64,000 nucleotides of DNA from contig CAVVEV010000002.1 of the NCBI GenBank assembly GCA_963747335.1, positions 186,001 to 250,000 on the forward strand. The letters are read 5' to 3'. Both the position numbers and the translations under genes were made by a program. This DNA is from Prado023 sp963747335. GTDB taxonomy: Bacteria; Actinomycetota; Actinomycetes; S36-B12; CAIYMF01. The first letter of the stretch is position 1. Every line of letters begins with the position of its first letter. The notes under the pieces were generated by a model. That model searched no databases, was not told the origin of the DNA, and was given only the letters and a program-made list of their open reading frames with translations. Positions 34,319 through 42,801 of the stretch are shown here, in pieces.

Positions 34319-36340
34319 TCACTTCGGGGCGCGGGCGGCCAGGACCAGCCCGGTCCCGGTGTCGGGGCGTCGGCGCTGCATCCAGATCCCGGGCGCGGAC
34401 ACCACCCTCGTGGCCCGGCCCGACCAGGAGGGGGGCTGGAGGAACGAGCTGCTCTGCTCGGTGGCTGCAGCCACCGCCTCCTCACCGGCCGCCTCCCGGT
34501 CAGCCCGGGCCAACCGCCGCGCGGCCACCGTGTTGCGCACCTTCTCCAGCAGGTAGCCGACCGGGTACCCCACGTGGGTGACCCGGACGTCGACCAGCCC
34601 GCAGTCAGCGGCCATCGCGGCCAATCCCTGTGCCGAGTACCGCCGGAAGTGACCCGCGATCTCGTCGGCGGCGCCCATCCGATCCGGGCCGGACGGCGTC
34701 GAGATCAGCAGGGTTCCCCCTGGCCGCAGCCACTGCGCCCACGCGGCGAGGGCCTCCCGGTCAGCGTCGATGTGCTCGATGACCTCGAATGCGCACACGA
34801 GGTCGAAGCGCTCGTCCTCCGCGAGGTCCTCCAGCGACGCCACCAGCCGGCCGGGCGTTCCGAGCTGGGCCAGCCTCTGCGCGGTGATCGCGCGCGTTCG
34901 CTCGGACAGCTCGACCCCTGTGTAGGTGCGGCCCGGGGCGAGCCGACAGGCGACGGCACCCTCGCCCGGCCCGATCTCCAGCACATCGCTCACCTCCACA
35001 CCCGCGAGCTCACGGGTGATCACGTCCCAGCGCAGGTGGGCGTTGAACGTCAGGGGCGGCAGCGCCGCACGGCGGCCGGGGGCAGCCTCGAGACGGGCGT
35101 CGAGGCCAGCGGTGGCCGACTCCGGTGAGAACTGCTCGGCGGCAGCGCGGGCACGGTCACGGGCCACGATGAGCGACTCCTTGTCGAGGGCGAGGTGTCG
35201 CAGCGCGTCGGCGAGGGCGGCTGGATCCCCGGGGGGCACGGACACGACTGCGTCCCCGAGGGTACCTGCTGCGGGTGTCCGGGCGGTCACGACAGCGCAG
35301 CCGGCAGCCAGGCCCTGGTAGACCTTGGTGGGCACGACCCGCTGCGCCTTGGGGCCGGTCCCGAAGATGCCCAGGCAGACGTCATGCGCGGCCACGAGGT
35401 CGGGCAGGTCGGCACCGTCGACCCAGTCCAACCAGCGCACGTGCGGGCTGCCGCGGGTCTGCTCCCTCGCCTCGGCGAGGTCCTGACCGTGGCCGATGAT
35501 CGTGAACTCGATCGGCTCGTCACGCAGCAGGTCGATGGCCCGACCGATCGTCGCGGCCCCCTGCAGCGGGGTGAACAGGCCGAAGAAGACCACGCGAAGC
35601 GCGGGATCCTCGAGCGCCGAGGTCGGTGTCGAGGTCTCGGCGGATGTGGCGTTGCCGGCGCCAGACGCGGCGTTGCCGGCACCAGACGCGGCGTTACCGG
35701 CACCAGACGCGGCGTTACCGGCACCAGACGCGGCAATTCGCCGCCGCGCTTCCGCGCGCTCGCCGGCCGAGAACCAGGCGCGACCAGCACCCACCGGGAC
35801 CACCACCGCCCGGTCCCGAGCACGCGCGGGGAGTATGCCGGCCTGCAGGTCCGTGTCGACGATCACCACGTCGGCCGCGCGCAGGGCGCCACGGTCGACG
35901 AGGTCGAGGATGCGCAGCTTCGCGCCCCCGCCCAGGCCCCGATCGCGCACTGTGTCGGACAAGCCCACGAGGTGGTCCACGGCGATCACCGAGCGCCGGT
36001 AGCGCAGGCGGGCCAGGTGGACGTCGGCATGGCCCATGTACCCGACCAGGACGACGTCCGGGTCGGGACCCCCCCGCGCGCGCCGGACCAGCGCGGTCCA
36101 CGACCGGATCTGCCGACCTGCCAGGCGCACCGCGGCGGTGGGCGAACCGGCCGCCGCGACCTTGTCGGAGGTGGCCGCGCCCAGCGGCTCGTTGAGCTCC
36201 TGGACCTGCCAGCCACGGGCAGCCAGCCCGTCGCGGAGCACGGCGACCCTGGGGTGCAGCGCGGCGTCGTATGACCCGAAGACGAGCAGGCGCCTGCCCT
36301 CGTCCCGCACCACCCACCTCCTCGCCGGCACGCGCGTCAC
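34319..36340 (-). CDS. fused GT4-type glycosyltransferase and SAM methyltransferase
   Basis: 673 residues from GTG 36340 (VTRVPARRW). Residues about 1-400 are a GT4-like transferase: LLVFGSYDAALHPRVAVLRDGLAARGW, VVFFGLFTPLQGAATI, FTIIGHGQDL and QRVVPTKVYQGLAAGCAVVTARTPA. Residues about 430-674 are a class I methyltransferase: VSDVLEIGPGEGAVACRLAPG (motif I), FDLVCAFEVIEHIDAD and LRPGGTLLISTPSG. A 7-residue repeat A-S-G-A-G-N-A lies between the two Rossmann halves of the transferase. The fusion suggests a sugar is added and then methylated on the same glycan or lipid. A merge of two genes by an indel cannot be fully excluded, but no start or stop marks a joint. Confidence 0.8.
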   Translation of the reverse strand: MTRVPARRWVVRDEGRRLLVFGSYDAALHPRVAVLRDGLAARGWQVQELNEPLGAATSDKVAAAGSPTAAVRLAGRQIRSWTALVRRARGGPDPDVVLVGYMGHADVHLARLRYRRSVIAVDHLVGLSDTVRDRGLGGGAKLRILDLVDRGALRAADVVIVDTDLQAGILPARARDRAVVVPVGAGRAWFSAGERAEARRRIAASGAGNAASGAGNAASGAGNAASGAGNATSAETSTPTSALEDPALRVVFFGLFTPLQGAATIGRAIDLLRDEPIEFTIIGHGQDLAEAREQTRGSPHVRWLDWVDGADLPDLVAAHDVCLGIFGTGPKAQRVVPTKVYQGLAAGCAVVTARTPAAGTLGDAVVSVPPGDPAALADALRHLALDKESLIVARDRARAAAEQFSPESATAGLDARLEAAPGRRAALPPLTFNAHLRWDVITRELAGVEVSDVLEIGPGEGAVACRLAPGRTYTGVELSERTRAITAQRLAQLGTPGRLVASLEDLAEDERFDLVCAFEVIEHIDADREALAAWAQWLRPGGTLLISTPSGPDRMGAADEIAGHFRRYSAQGLAAMAADCGLVDVRVTHVGYPVGYLLEKVRNTVAARRLARADREAAGEEAVAAATEQSSSFLQPPSWSGRATRVVSAPGIWMQRRRPDTGTGLVLAARAPK
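35648..35731. repeat. four copies of a 21-bp tandem repeat inside the GT4 gene
   Basis: Four contiguous units (35648-35668, 35669-35689, 35690-35710, 35711-35731) of consensus GGCGTTGCCGGCACCAGACGC differ at only two positions. They encode A-S-G-A-G-N-A repeats in the linker of the transferase. The 21-base period keeps frame, so copy number can change without breaking the gene. Confidence 0.9.
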
Positions 36341-36384
36341 CGGTTCAGCCCGTACCCCCGGGCCGACGCCCCGACAGGGACAGG

Positions 36385-37071
36385 CTAGCCGCCGAGCCCG
36401 GGAGCCCAGCGGTCCTCCGCGCGCCACCAGCCGTCGACCTGCGGGTCCCGTGGATCGAGGACGATCACCACGCCTGCACCACCGGGACCCACCGCGTGCG
36501 CGTGAAGCGCCACCCCCACGCGGGCCATCGCTGCCCGCAGCCGCTGGGCCCGCAACGCCTCCACGGGGTCCGGGCGTCGACGGGTGATGTCGGCCAACCG
36601 ATCCTCTGCCCGGATGACCTGGCCGTCGGGCGCGGAGTGCATGTCGGCGTACACCAACGCGTCGGCGAGCAGCGAGCGCTCCCGGGGGAACTGCGCGCCG
36701 AGGTCGAGGACCCCGTGCTGTGCGGCCAGCATGTCGGCCTCGGAGTGGTGCGCCACCAGGCTGCAGAGCCGCTCGGAGAGGCCGATCGCCCGCAGGTGCA
36801 GCGCACCGTCCAGGGGGTGGAATCCCGTTGTCGCCACGCGCGGCGAGTAGCCCACGTCGTGCAGCGTCGCAGCGGCCACCAGCAGCGCGGCTTCCTCGGC
36901 GTCGAACAGCACCGCGAGTCGGGCGGCCATCGCGCCGGCGGTGCGCACGTGCGCCAAGCGCGTGCCCTGGTCCCAGAGGAGGTGGCGCGCGATGGCCTCC
37001 GCCTCGGCCCGGGTGGGCACGGCGGTGGCGGTCGTGATGCGCACCTCGTCGACGTCCATCACGCGCATCAT
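36385..37071 (-). CDS. HD-domain metal-dependent phosphohydrolase
   Basis: About 228 residues from ATG 37071 (an ATG at 37107 is the alternative start). The HD signature is complete: RLAHVRTAG with the first His, AATLHDVGYSP with the His-Asp pair, GFHPLDGALHL, SLVAHHSEADM and ALVYADMHSAPDG with the final Asp. Such domains hydrolyse nucleotides or phosphate esters. Residues after this are charged and include a beta pair (AGVVIVLDPRDPQVDGWW). It diverges from the TetR gene at 37220. The substrate is unknown. Confidence 0.85.
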   Translation of the reverse strand: MMRVMDVDEVRITTATAVPTRAEAEAIARHLLWDQGTRLAHVRTAGAMAARLAVLFDAEEAALLVAAATLHDVGYSPRVATTGFHPLDGALHLRAIGLSERLCSLVAHHSEADMLAAQHGVLDLGAQFPRERSLLADALVYADMHSAPDGQVIRAEDRLADITRRRPDPVEALRAQRLRAAMARVGVALHAHAVGPGGAGVVIVLDPRDPQVDGWWRAEDRWAPGLGG

Positions 37072-37219
37072 CCCGCGGACCGCCGCCCCCCACAAGACCG
37101 GAGTCATGGAGGCGATCGACGGCGCCCGGGCGCAGCGTCGCACAGGGTTCCCCCACAGCAGGGGCCCTCGAGGGCCCGCGACCTCGCAGACAGGCATGCG
37201 CGCTGCTAGCGTCGCCAGC

Positions 37220-37976
37220 GTGCCGACCGACGAGGAGATCCGCCGGCGGATCGTCGATGTCGCCGCCGAGCTCTTCGCCCAGCACGGCTACGAAGGCGTG
37301 GGCGTCCGGATGGTCGCCCAGCAGGCCGGGCGTCTCCCAGTACAAGGTCCGGAAGCTGACGGGCGGACGCACCGAGCTCTTCGCCGCAGTCATGGCCGAG
37401 AAGGTCACCTCGGACGCCGCTGAACGCATCGCGCAGGCGGCGCAGCCCGCCGAGACCGGCCAGGGAACGACCATGCCCCCGCTGGCCGTGATCATCGCAG
37501 CGGCCGGCGAGGTCTTCGCCTACCCCCCGCGCAGCTGGGACCTCCTGGAGCTCGAGGCCCTCACGCGGGCCCACCGTGACCCGGCGCTGCGGGTCATCGA
37601 GTCCGAGCGGATACAGCGCCGGTGGGACAACATCAGGGCCCTCGTCCGGCGGGTCCGTGCCGACGGCGGGATCGACGACTCCGTCGACGATGACGTACTG
37701 GCGCACTTCTCCCTGGCGCTCTCGGTGGGCCTGGCCATGGTGGACCCCGCGCTCGAGGACCGCCCACGACGGGAGGACTGGGACGCCCTGATGGCCAGGA
37801 TCGGGGTGGCCGTTGCCCCGCCGGAGTTGACCGGCGAACCCGATGAGGGTCCCCGGTCCTACTGGCGCATCCGGGTGGACATACCCGATCGCGTCAGGGG
37901 CCGTGGCTCAACTGGTTCGCGCCGTGGGCGCCCTGAACACGTACTCGCTGGCGATGTACTTGATCGGCGCCCATGA
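37220..37976 (+). CDS. TetR family regulator, frameshifted
   Basis: GTG 37220 begins VPTDEEIRRRIVDVAAELFAQHGYEGVGVRMVAQQAG, a typical TetR helix 1-2 region. The HTH recognition helix continues one base out of phase as VSQYKVRKLTGGRTELFAAVMAEKV, because of an extra G in the GGG at 37328-37330. The ligand domain continues DLLELEALTRAHRDP and FSLALSVGLAMVDPALEDRPRRE. The frame runs to 37976, overlapping the next gene, so the true stop could be earlier if another indel is present. It lies between the HD gene, which it diverges from, and the acetyltransferase, likely co-transcribed. Confidence 0.75.
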
Positions 37977-38946
37977 CGGCATGCGCACGGTCGACCTCGC
38001 CGTGACCGCACCGGAGTCGGTGACCGGGGACGTCCTGCGCGCAGCGGCGCTCTCGACCGGCCGCAACGCGTACGTCCGCCCCGGTTCCCCCGACGACGCG
38101 CTGGACCTGCCGACCCGGATCATGGACGGGGCGACCGAGCTGGTCGCGAACCCGGGATGGGCCCCCTTTGCCGCGGAGCAGCTGGTCGAGGCCGACCATG
38201 TCCGCGTGGTCGATGCGACCGAGGGGGAGGACGACAGGACCAACGTGCTGCGACTGCAGTGGACCCAGGACCGCCACGTGCTCCTGAGTCGCAGCTGGGC
38301 TCCCTTCGCCCGTGCGGAACAGACCCGCGCCTCAGCGCTGTTGCGCCTCTTCGCGGCGATCGCCACGGCGGCCGGTGACACGGATGCCCAGGGCTGGATC
38401 GAGCCGGTGAAGACCGGGACCGTGTGGATCCGACTGGCGCACCCCGAGGATGCCCATGCAGTGGCAGCGATGCACAAGCGCTGCTCGCAGCGAACCCTGT
38501 ACCAGCGCTACGTCTCATCCGGGGACTGGCAGGAGATCCAGATGCGCCGCCTGTCCGGTGGGCACAGCGGTGCCACGCTGGTGGCCGTGGGCGACGAGGG
38601 GAAGGTCATCGGCCTGGGCAATGTCTTTCCCGAGCATGCGGGGGACGAGCGCAGCGCCGAGATCGCCGTCCTCGTGGAGGACGCCCATCAGGGCGGCGGC
38701 GTGGGCTCGGCCCTGCTGCGCCGCCTTGTGCGCCTGGCCGAGCGACTGGAGTTCGAGGAGGTCGTCGCCGTCGTGCTGGCCGACAACACCGGGATGCTGC
38801 GCCTGCTCAGCAGGATGGGCCTGGACTGGACCTCGAAGGTCGAGGAGGGCATGACGACGCTGCGCGCACCCCTGCCGGGCGCGCAGGCGCAGGGAGCACA
38901 GGAGCAGGCCGAGGCCTCGTCATCGGGGGATGCGTCCGGCTCCTGA
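37954..38946 (+). CDS. GNAT family acetyltransferase with an extra N-terminal domain
   Basis: 330 residues from ATG 37954; the frame is open upstream to 37843, with GTG starts at 37903 and 37924. The GNAT domain spans about 170-300: VWIRLAHPEDAHAVAAMHKRCSQRTLYQRY, GATLVAVGDEGKVIGLGNVF, then AEIAVLVEDAHQGGGVGSALLRRLVRLAERL (acetyl-CoA site Q-G-G-G-V-G-S-A) and VVAVVLADNTGMLRLLSRMGL. The H-x-R-C-S-x-x-T-L-Y-x-R-Y signature resembles Pat-type lysine acetyltransferases. The first 165 residues are not a cyclic-nucleotide domain that I recognise. The tail is Gln/Ala/Ser-rich. Confidence 0.85.
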   Translation: MYLIGAHDGMRTVDLAVTAPESVTGDVLRAAALSTGRNAYVRPGSPDDALDLPTRIMDGATELVANPGWAPFAAEQLVEADHVRVVDATEGEDDRTNVLRLQWTQDRHVLLSRSWAPFARAEQTRASALLRLFAAIATAAGDTDAQGWIEPVKTGTVWIRLAHPEDAHAVAAMHKRCSQRTLYQRYVSSGDWQEIQMRRLSGGHSGATLVAVGDEGKVIGLGNVFPEHAGDERSAEIAVLVEDAHQGGGVGSALLRRLVRLAERLEFEEVVAVVLADNTGMLRLLSRMGLDWTSKVEEGMTTLRAPLPGAQAQGAQEQAEASSSGDASGS

Positions 38947-38957
38947 CCCGGACTGCC

Positions 38958-39644
38958 CTAGCCGCGCTGCTGCGCGAGCAGCTCGCGGCGCCGCGCCGGC
39001 ATCTGGTCGGCGGTCCAGCGCTGGTCGCCGAGCGAGGCCCGCGTGCGGACCTTGCGCGGCTGCGCGAACTCGACCGCGATATCGATCGCGCGCAGCATGT
39101 CGGCCATCCACCGGTCCCGCTCCCCATGGGAGAAGAACTGGTAGGACAGCCCGTCCCGGAAGGCGGTGACGATCGTGGCCAGGGCGTTGATGTCGCTGTA
39201 CTCCTCGCCCGCCTCGACCGAGATCTGCACCAGGCTGTCGTGGGTGAACTCCCAGGAGGAGTCCCGCGTGTGCCGCAGCTGCAGCTCGTGCGGGTCCTCG
39301 GACCGGCATCCCAGGGACATCTGGTAACGCACCAGCTGCACGTTCGCCTCATCGCCGAGGTGCTCGTACATCCGGTGCGCCGACTTGGTCAGCTCCTCGC
39401 GCAGCCCACCGTCGCCGACGAGGAACACCGCGGTGTAGGTGGCGTCCTCGAACTCCAGCAGCAGGTCGTTGAGCAGCGTCGAGGTGATCGAGTAGGCGCG
39501 GTGCAGGGTGCCCAGGGACCAGCCCAGATGGGCGGCGACGTCGCGCAGGGTGAGGTCCTGGAAGGACGTGCCGGAGCGGAGCATCTCGCGCGCCGCCGCG
39601 CGGACCAGGGCACGGCGCTCGCCCAGCTTCAGATACGTCCCCAT
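38958..39644 (-). CDS. TetR family regulator
   Basis: 228 residues from ATG 39644. The N-terminal HTH is ERRALVRAAAREMLRSGTSFQDLTLRDVAAHLGWSLGTLHRAYSI, with the recognition helix at about 40-48. The ligand-binding region follows (FRDGLSYQFFSHGERDRWMADMLRAIDIAVEF). A perfect 18-bp palindrome begins 31 bases upstream of the start. It diverges from the acyl-CoA synthetase gene, so regulation of fatty-acid activation is likely. The effector could be an acyl-CoA; this is inference. Confidence 0.85.
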   Translation of the reverse strand: MGTYLKLGERRALVRAAAREMLRSGTSFQDLTLRDVAAHLGWSLGTLHRAYSITSTLLNDLLLEFEDATYTAVFLVGDGGLREELTKSAHRMYEHLGDEANVQLVRYQMSLGCRSEDPHELQLRHTRDSSWEFTHDSLVQISVEAGEEYSDINALATIVTAFRDGLSYQFFSHGERDRWMADMLRAIDIAVEFAQPRKVRTRASLGDQRWTADQMPARRRELLAQQRG

Positions 39645-39675
39645 CCCCGACACCCTAGACCAGGGCTCCCGGATT

Positions 39676-39706
39676 CCGCAACTCCAGTTGCGGATTGCAG
39701 TTGCGG
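39676..39706. promoter_or_regulatory. likely TetR operator
   Basis: CCGCAACTCCAGTTGCGG (39676-39693) is a perfect palindrome with 8-base arms and a 2-base centre. A further half-site AGTTGCGG follows at 39699-39706, 13 bases after the first. The palindrome lies 31 bases before the TetR start, a typical autoregulatory position. Confidence 0.65.
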
Positions 39707-39795
39707 TTTGGAGTTCGATTCATTTCGCGTTTACCATTTCCCCGCTCGACATCCCTGGGCGCGACGGGAACCAGCGCCGCCAGCGGAGACGGGCA

Positions 39796-39838
39796 GTGAT
39801 GGGCACCGAACCCACGGGGGTGGCTCGGTGCCCATCAC
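39796..39838. repeat. strong 14-bp inverted repeat in the TetR/acyl-CoA synthetase gap
   Basis: GTGATGGGCACCGA (39796-39809) and TCGGTGCCCATCAC (39825-39838) are perfect arms. The 15-base spacer itself contains CCAC...GTGG, so almost the whole 43 bases can fold. It lies in a 473-base gap (39645-40117) that has no other supported gene. It may be a second operator or an RNA leader structure of the acyl-CoA synthetase gene. Confidence 0.6.
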
Positions 39839-40117
39839 CGCGTCTCGAGACCAGCCACCCGGGACCAGCGGCACCACCACGAAGTGACCAGGAACACGCG
39901 AAACGCCCATGCCATCGACGTTCTCGGCGCAGCGGCGCGAGTGCCAATGGACATATGAACGCCGTCGTGCTGGGCTGAGGGCGCCCAGCAGCTGGACCTG
40001 ATCTGGTCGGCCACGACCACTCCCGCCGCGCGTGGGCTCACCCGCAGGGCACTGGGGTTGCTGCGACGATAGCGTGAACCTCCGAGCCACCATTCAGGTC
40101 GGCAGAAGGCGGTCATC

Positions 40118-41906
40118 ATGCACGAGTTGTCCTTCCCTGCGGAGATCGCCCTGCCGATCACCGACACGCTGTCCTCCATCCCGGCCCGGCGGGCCGCGGA
40201 GACGCCCAACAGGCCGATGTACGCCCTGCGCGCCGGTGACGGCTGGACCGACGTGACGGCCCGGGAGTTCAACGACCTGGTGCGGGCCGTGGCACGCGGG
40301 CTGGTGGCCCGGGGCATCGAGGTCGGCCAGCCCGTGGCCATCCTCTCGCCCACGCGCTACGAGTGGACCGTCCTGGACTTCGCGCTGTGGACGGCCGGTG
40401 CCTTCGCGGTCCCGATCTATGACTCCTCCTCGGCGGAGCAGATCGAGTGGATCCTGCAGGACAGCGAGTCCGTGGCCGTGATCACGGACTCCGCCGCCTC
40501 GGCGGGTCGGGTAGCTGGCGCATCCCTGACCAGCCCCCCGCCGATCTGGGTGATGGACGACGGCCTGATCGACTCACTCGTGGCTGAGGGAGCCGAGGTC
40601 GACGACGCGATCCTCACCACCAGGTCCGCTGGCGGTGACGCCACAGGACCCGGCGACGATCGTCTATACCTCGGGGACCACCGGCCGGCCCAAGGGCTGC
40701 GTCATCACCCAGGAGAACCTGATGTTCATCGCCCGCACGCTGGTCGCGGGCACCCGGCCGGTCGTGACGACGCCGGGCGCCCGCACGGTCCTGTTCCTCC
40801 CACTGGCCCACGTTCTGGGCCGCGGAGCCCAGGTCTACAGCGCCGAGGGCGGCATGCAGGTCGCCCACTGCCCGAACGTGAAGCTGCTGGCCGGCGACAT
40901 GCTCAGCTTCCGGCCGACCTACCTGGTGGGCGTTCCGCGGATCTTCGAGAAGATCTTCGCCGGCTCCCAGCAGAAGGCCTACGAGGGGGGCAAGGCGCGC
41001 ATCTTCGACCGGGCCACGGCCGTGGCCATCGCCTACGGACAGACCCGCTTCGCCGGGCGGCCCTCACTGTGGCTGAAGGCTCAGCACGCCGTGTTCGACC
41101 GACTGGTCTACAGCAAGTTGCGTGCCGCAATGGGCGGGGAGCTGCGCTACGCGATCACCGGCGGGGCCAGCCTCGGCGCGCGCCTGGGCAACTTCTACGC
41201 CGGCATCGGGCTGACCGTCATGGAGGGCTACGGCCTGACCGAGACCACGGCGTCGGGCACCTTCAACCGTGCCGAGGCCCCGCAGATCGGCTCCGTCGGC
41301 CAGCCCATGCCCGGCACAGCGGTCCGGATCGCCGACGACGGCGAGATCTGGCTCCGAGGGCCCTACGTCATGGCCGGCTACCACAACAACCCCGACGCGA
41401 CGGCTCAGGTGATCGACACCGACGGCTGGTTCCAGACCGGGGACCTCGGGGCGCTGGACGCCGAGGGCTACCTGCGGATCACCGGGCGGAAGAAGGAGAT
41501 CATCGTCACCGCCGGAGGCAAGAACGTGGCCCCCGCGGTCCTCGAGGACAGGATGGGGGCCAACAACCTGATCAGTCAGGCCATGGTCGTCGGCGAGGGC
41601 CGGCCCTTCATCGGCGCGCTCGTGACCCTCGACCCCGACGCGCTGTCAGCGTGGGCCTCAGCGCACCACAAGGCGGGCCGCACGGCCGCCGAGCTCCACG
41701 ATGACCCGGACCTGCGGGCTGAGATCCAGGCTGCCGTGGACGACGCCAACGCGGCGGTGTCCAAGGCGGAGTCCATCCGGGCCTGGCGGTTGATCGACGC
41801 GCCGTTCACCGAGGAGTCCGGCCACATGACCCCCACGCTCAAGCTGAAGCGTGCGGTGGTCACCAGCGACTTCGCCGCCGAGATCGAGGCCCTCTACACC
41901 CGCTGA
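40118..41906 (+). CDS. long-chain acyl-CoA synthetase, frameshifted
   Basis: The start is MHELSFPAEIALPITDTL. AMP-forming motifs come after the frame break: VYTSGTTGRPKGCVIT (P-loop), YGLTETTASGTFN, GWFQTGDLGALDAEGYLRITGRKKEIIVTAGGKNVAP and ESGHMTPTLKLKRAVV with the adenylating Lys. The frame changes at about 40627-40640 (one base), where SAGGDATGP should read into VTPQDPATIVY. Repaired length is about 595 residues, usual for FadD15-type enzymes. It activates fatty acids to acyl-CoA at the membrane. It diverges from the TetR gene that probably controls it. Confidence 0.92.
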
Positions 41907-41910
41907 CCGG

Positions 41911-42024
41911 CCTGCCCAAGATCGCGAGTTGCTCCAGGTCTCGGGCGCTTCACGCGCTTCGCTCCAAGTCGCGGGCGCAAGTTCGGCCCCGTCCGTGGAT
42001 CAGATCGGGATCTTGGGGAGCAGG
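41911..42024. repeat. intergenic element with terminal inverted repeats
   Basis: CCTGCCCAAGATC (41911-41923) pairs with GATCTTGGGGAGCAGG (42009-42024) across about 85 bases. Inside are two related blocks, GCTCCAGGTCTCGGGCGC and GCTCCAAGTCGCGGGCGC. GATCGCGAGTTGCTCCA (41920-41936) recurs with one change at 63622-63638. It lies between convergent genes, so a terminator role is possible. Confidence 0.5.
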
Positions 42025-42037
42025 TGCGCCCGCGGGG

Positions 42038-42736
42038 TCAGTCGCTCTCGCCGGGCTCAGGGGCCGTTCCGCCCAGGCGCGCCGGGTGCCACCACTGGCC
42101 GGCCCCATCGTCGGGGTAGCTGTCCTGCGCCCTCCCGACCAGCTCGATGATCGACTCCCGGAGCCGGGCGGTGGCCAGCTCCGGGTCCCCGGAGGCATCC
42201 ACCGGCTCGCCCACGTGGATCTCCACCGGGACCCCGAACTGCTTCATGCTCGACCGTCGGTCATAGCACCAGAGACGTTGCGTGCCCCAGAGGGCCATCG
42301 GGACCAGCGGAACCCCCGCCTCGTCGGCCATCCGCACCGCTCCGGTCTTGAACGTCTTCGGCTCGAAGGAGCGGCTCATCGTCGCCTCCGGGAACACCCC
42401 GACCACCTCACCGGCCTGCAGCGACTCGACTGCGTGGGCGTAGCTGGCAGCGCCCGCGGTGCGGTCGACCGGGATGTGCTTCATGCTGCGCATGATCGGC
42501 CCGGACACCCGGTGACGGAACACCGAGTCCTTGGCCATGAACCGCACGAGCCGGCCCGAGGGGCGCGCCGCGTAGCCCGCGAAGATGAAGTCGAGGTAGC
42601 TCACGTGGCTGCTGGCCAGGACCGCCCCGCCTGTGCGCGGCAGGTTCTCACCCCCGTGCACGCGCACCTTGAGCCCCAGGGCGGCGAAGGCGCCGTAGCC
42701 GACGAGCAGGACGGGCGGGTAGACGAGGTCAGCCAT
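42038..42736 (-). CDS. 1-acyl-sn-glycerol-3-phosphate acyltransferase (PlsC family)
   Basis: 232 residues. The acyltransferase motifs are SSHVSYLDFIFAG (HxxxxD), FMAKDSVFRHRVSGPIMRSMKHIPVDR, VVGVFPEATMSRSFE (motif III) and VPLVPMALWGTQRLW (motif IV). One N-terminal hydrophobic segment (YPPVLLVGYGAFAALGL) suggests membrane association. It would acylate lysophosphatidate in phospholipid synthesis, fitting the convergent acyl-CoA synthetase. Confidence 0.9.
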   Translation of the reverse strand: MADLVYPPVLLVGYGAFAALGLKVRVHGGENLPRTGGAVLASSHVSYLDFIFAGYAARPSGRLVRFMAKDSVFRHRVSGPIMRSMKHIPVDRTAGAASYAHAVESLQAGEVVGVFPEATMSRSFEPKTFKTGAVRMADEAGVPLVPMALWGTQRLWCYDRRSSMKQFGVPVEIHVGEPVDASGDPELATARLRESIIELVGRAQDSYPDDGAGQWWHPARLGGTAPEPGESD

Positions 42737-42801
42737 CCCGTCAGCCTAGGTCCGCTGCCGGGCGTTCGCCGCGCCGGACGTGGGACCAGCGCGCCCGAGG
42801 G

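Noticed and set aside
33102..34322. GT2 glycosyltransferase read as the C-terminal half of an 803-residue fusion.
   Set aside because: The upstream part is a shadow frame across the LPG-synthase-TM gene; a GTG at 33101 gives a normal GT2 N-terminus.
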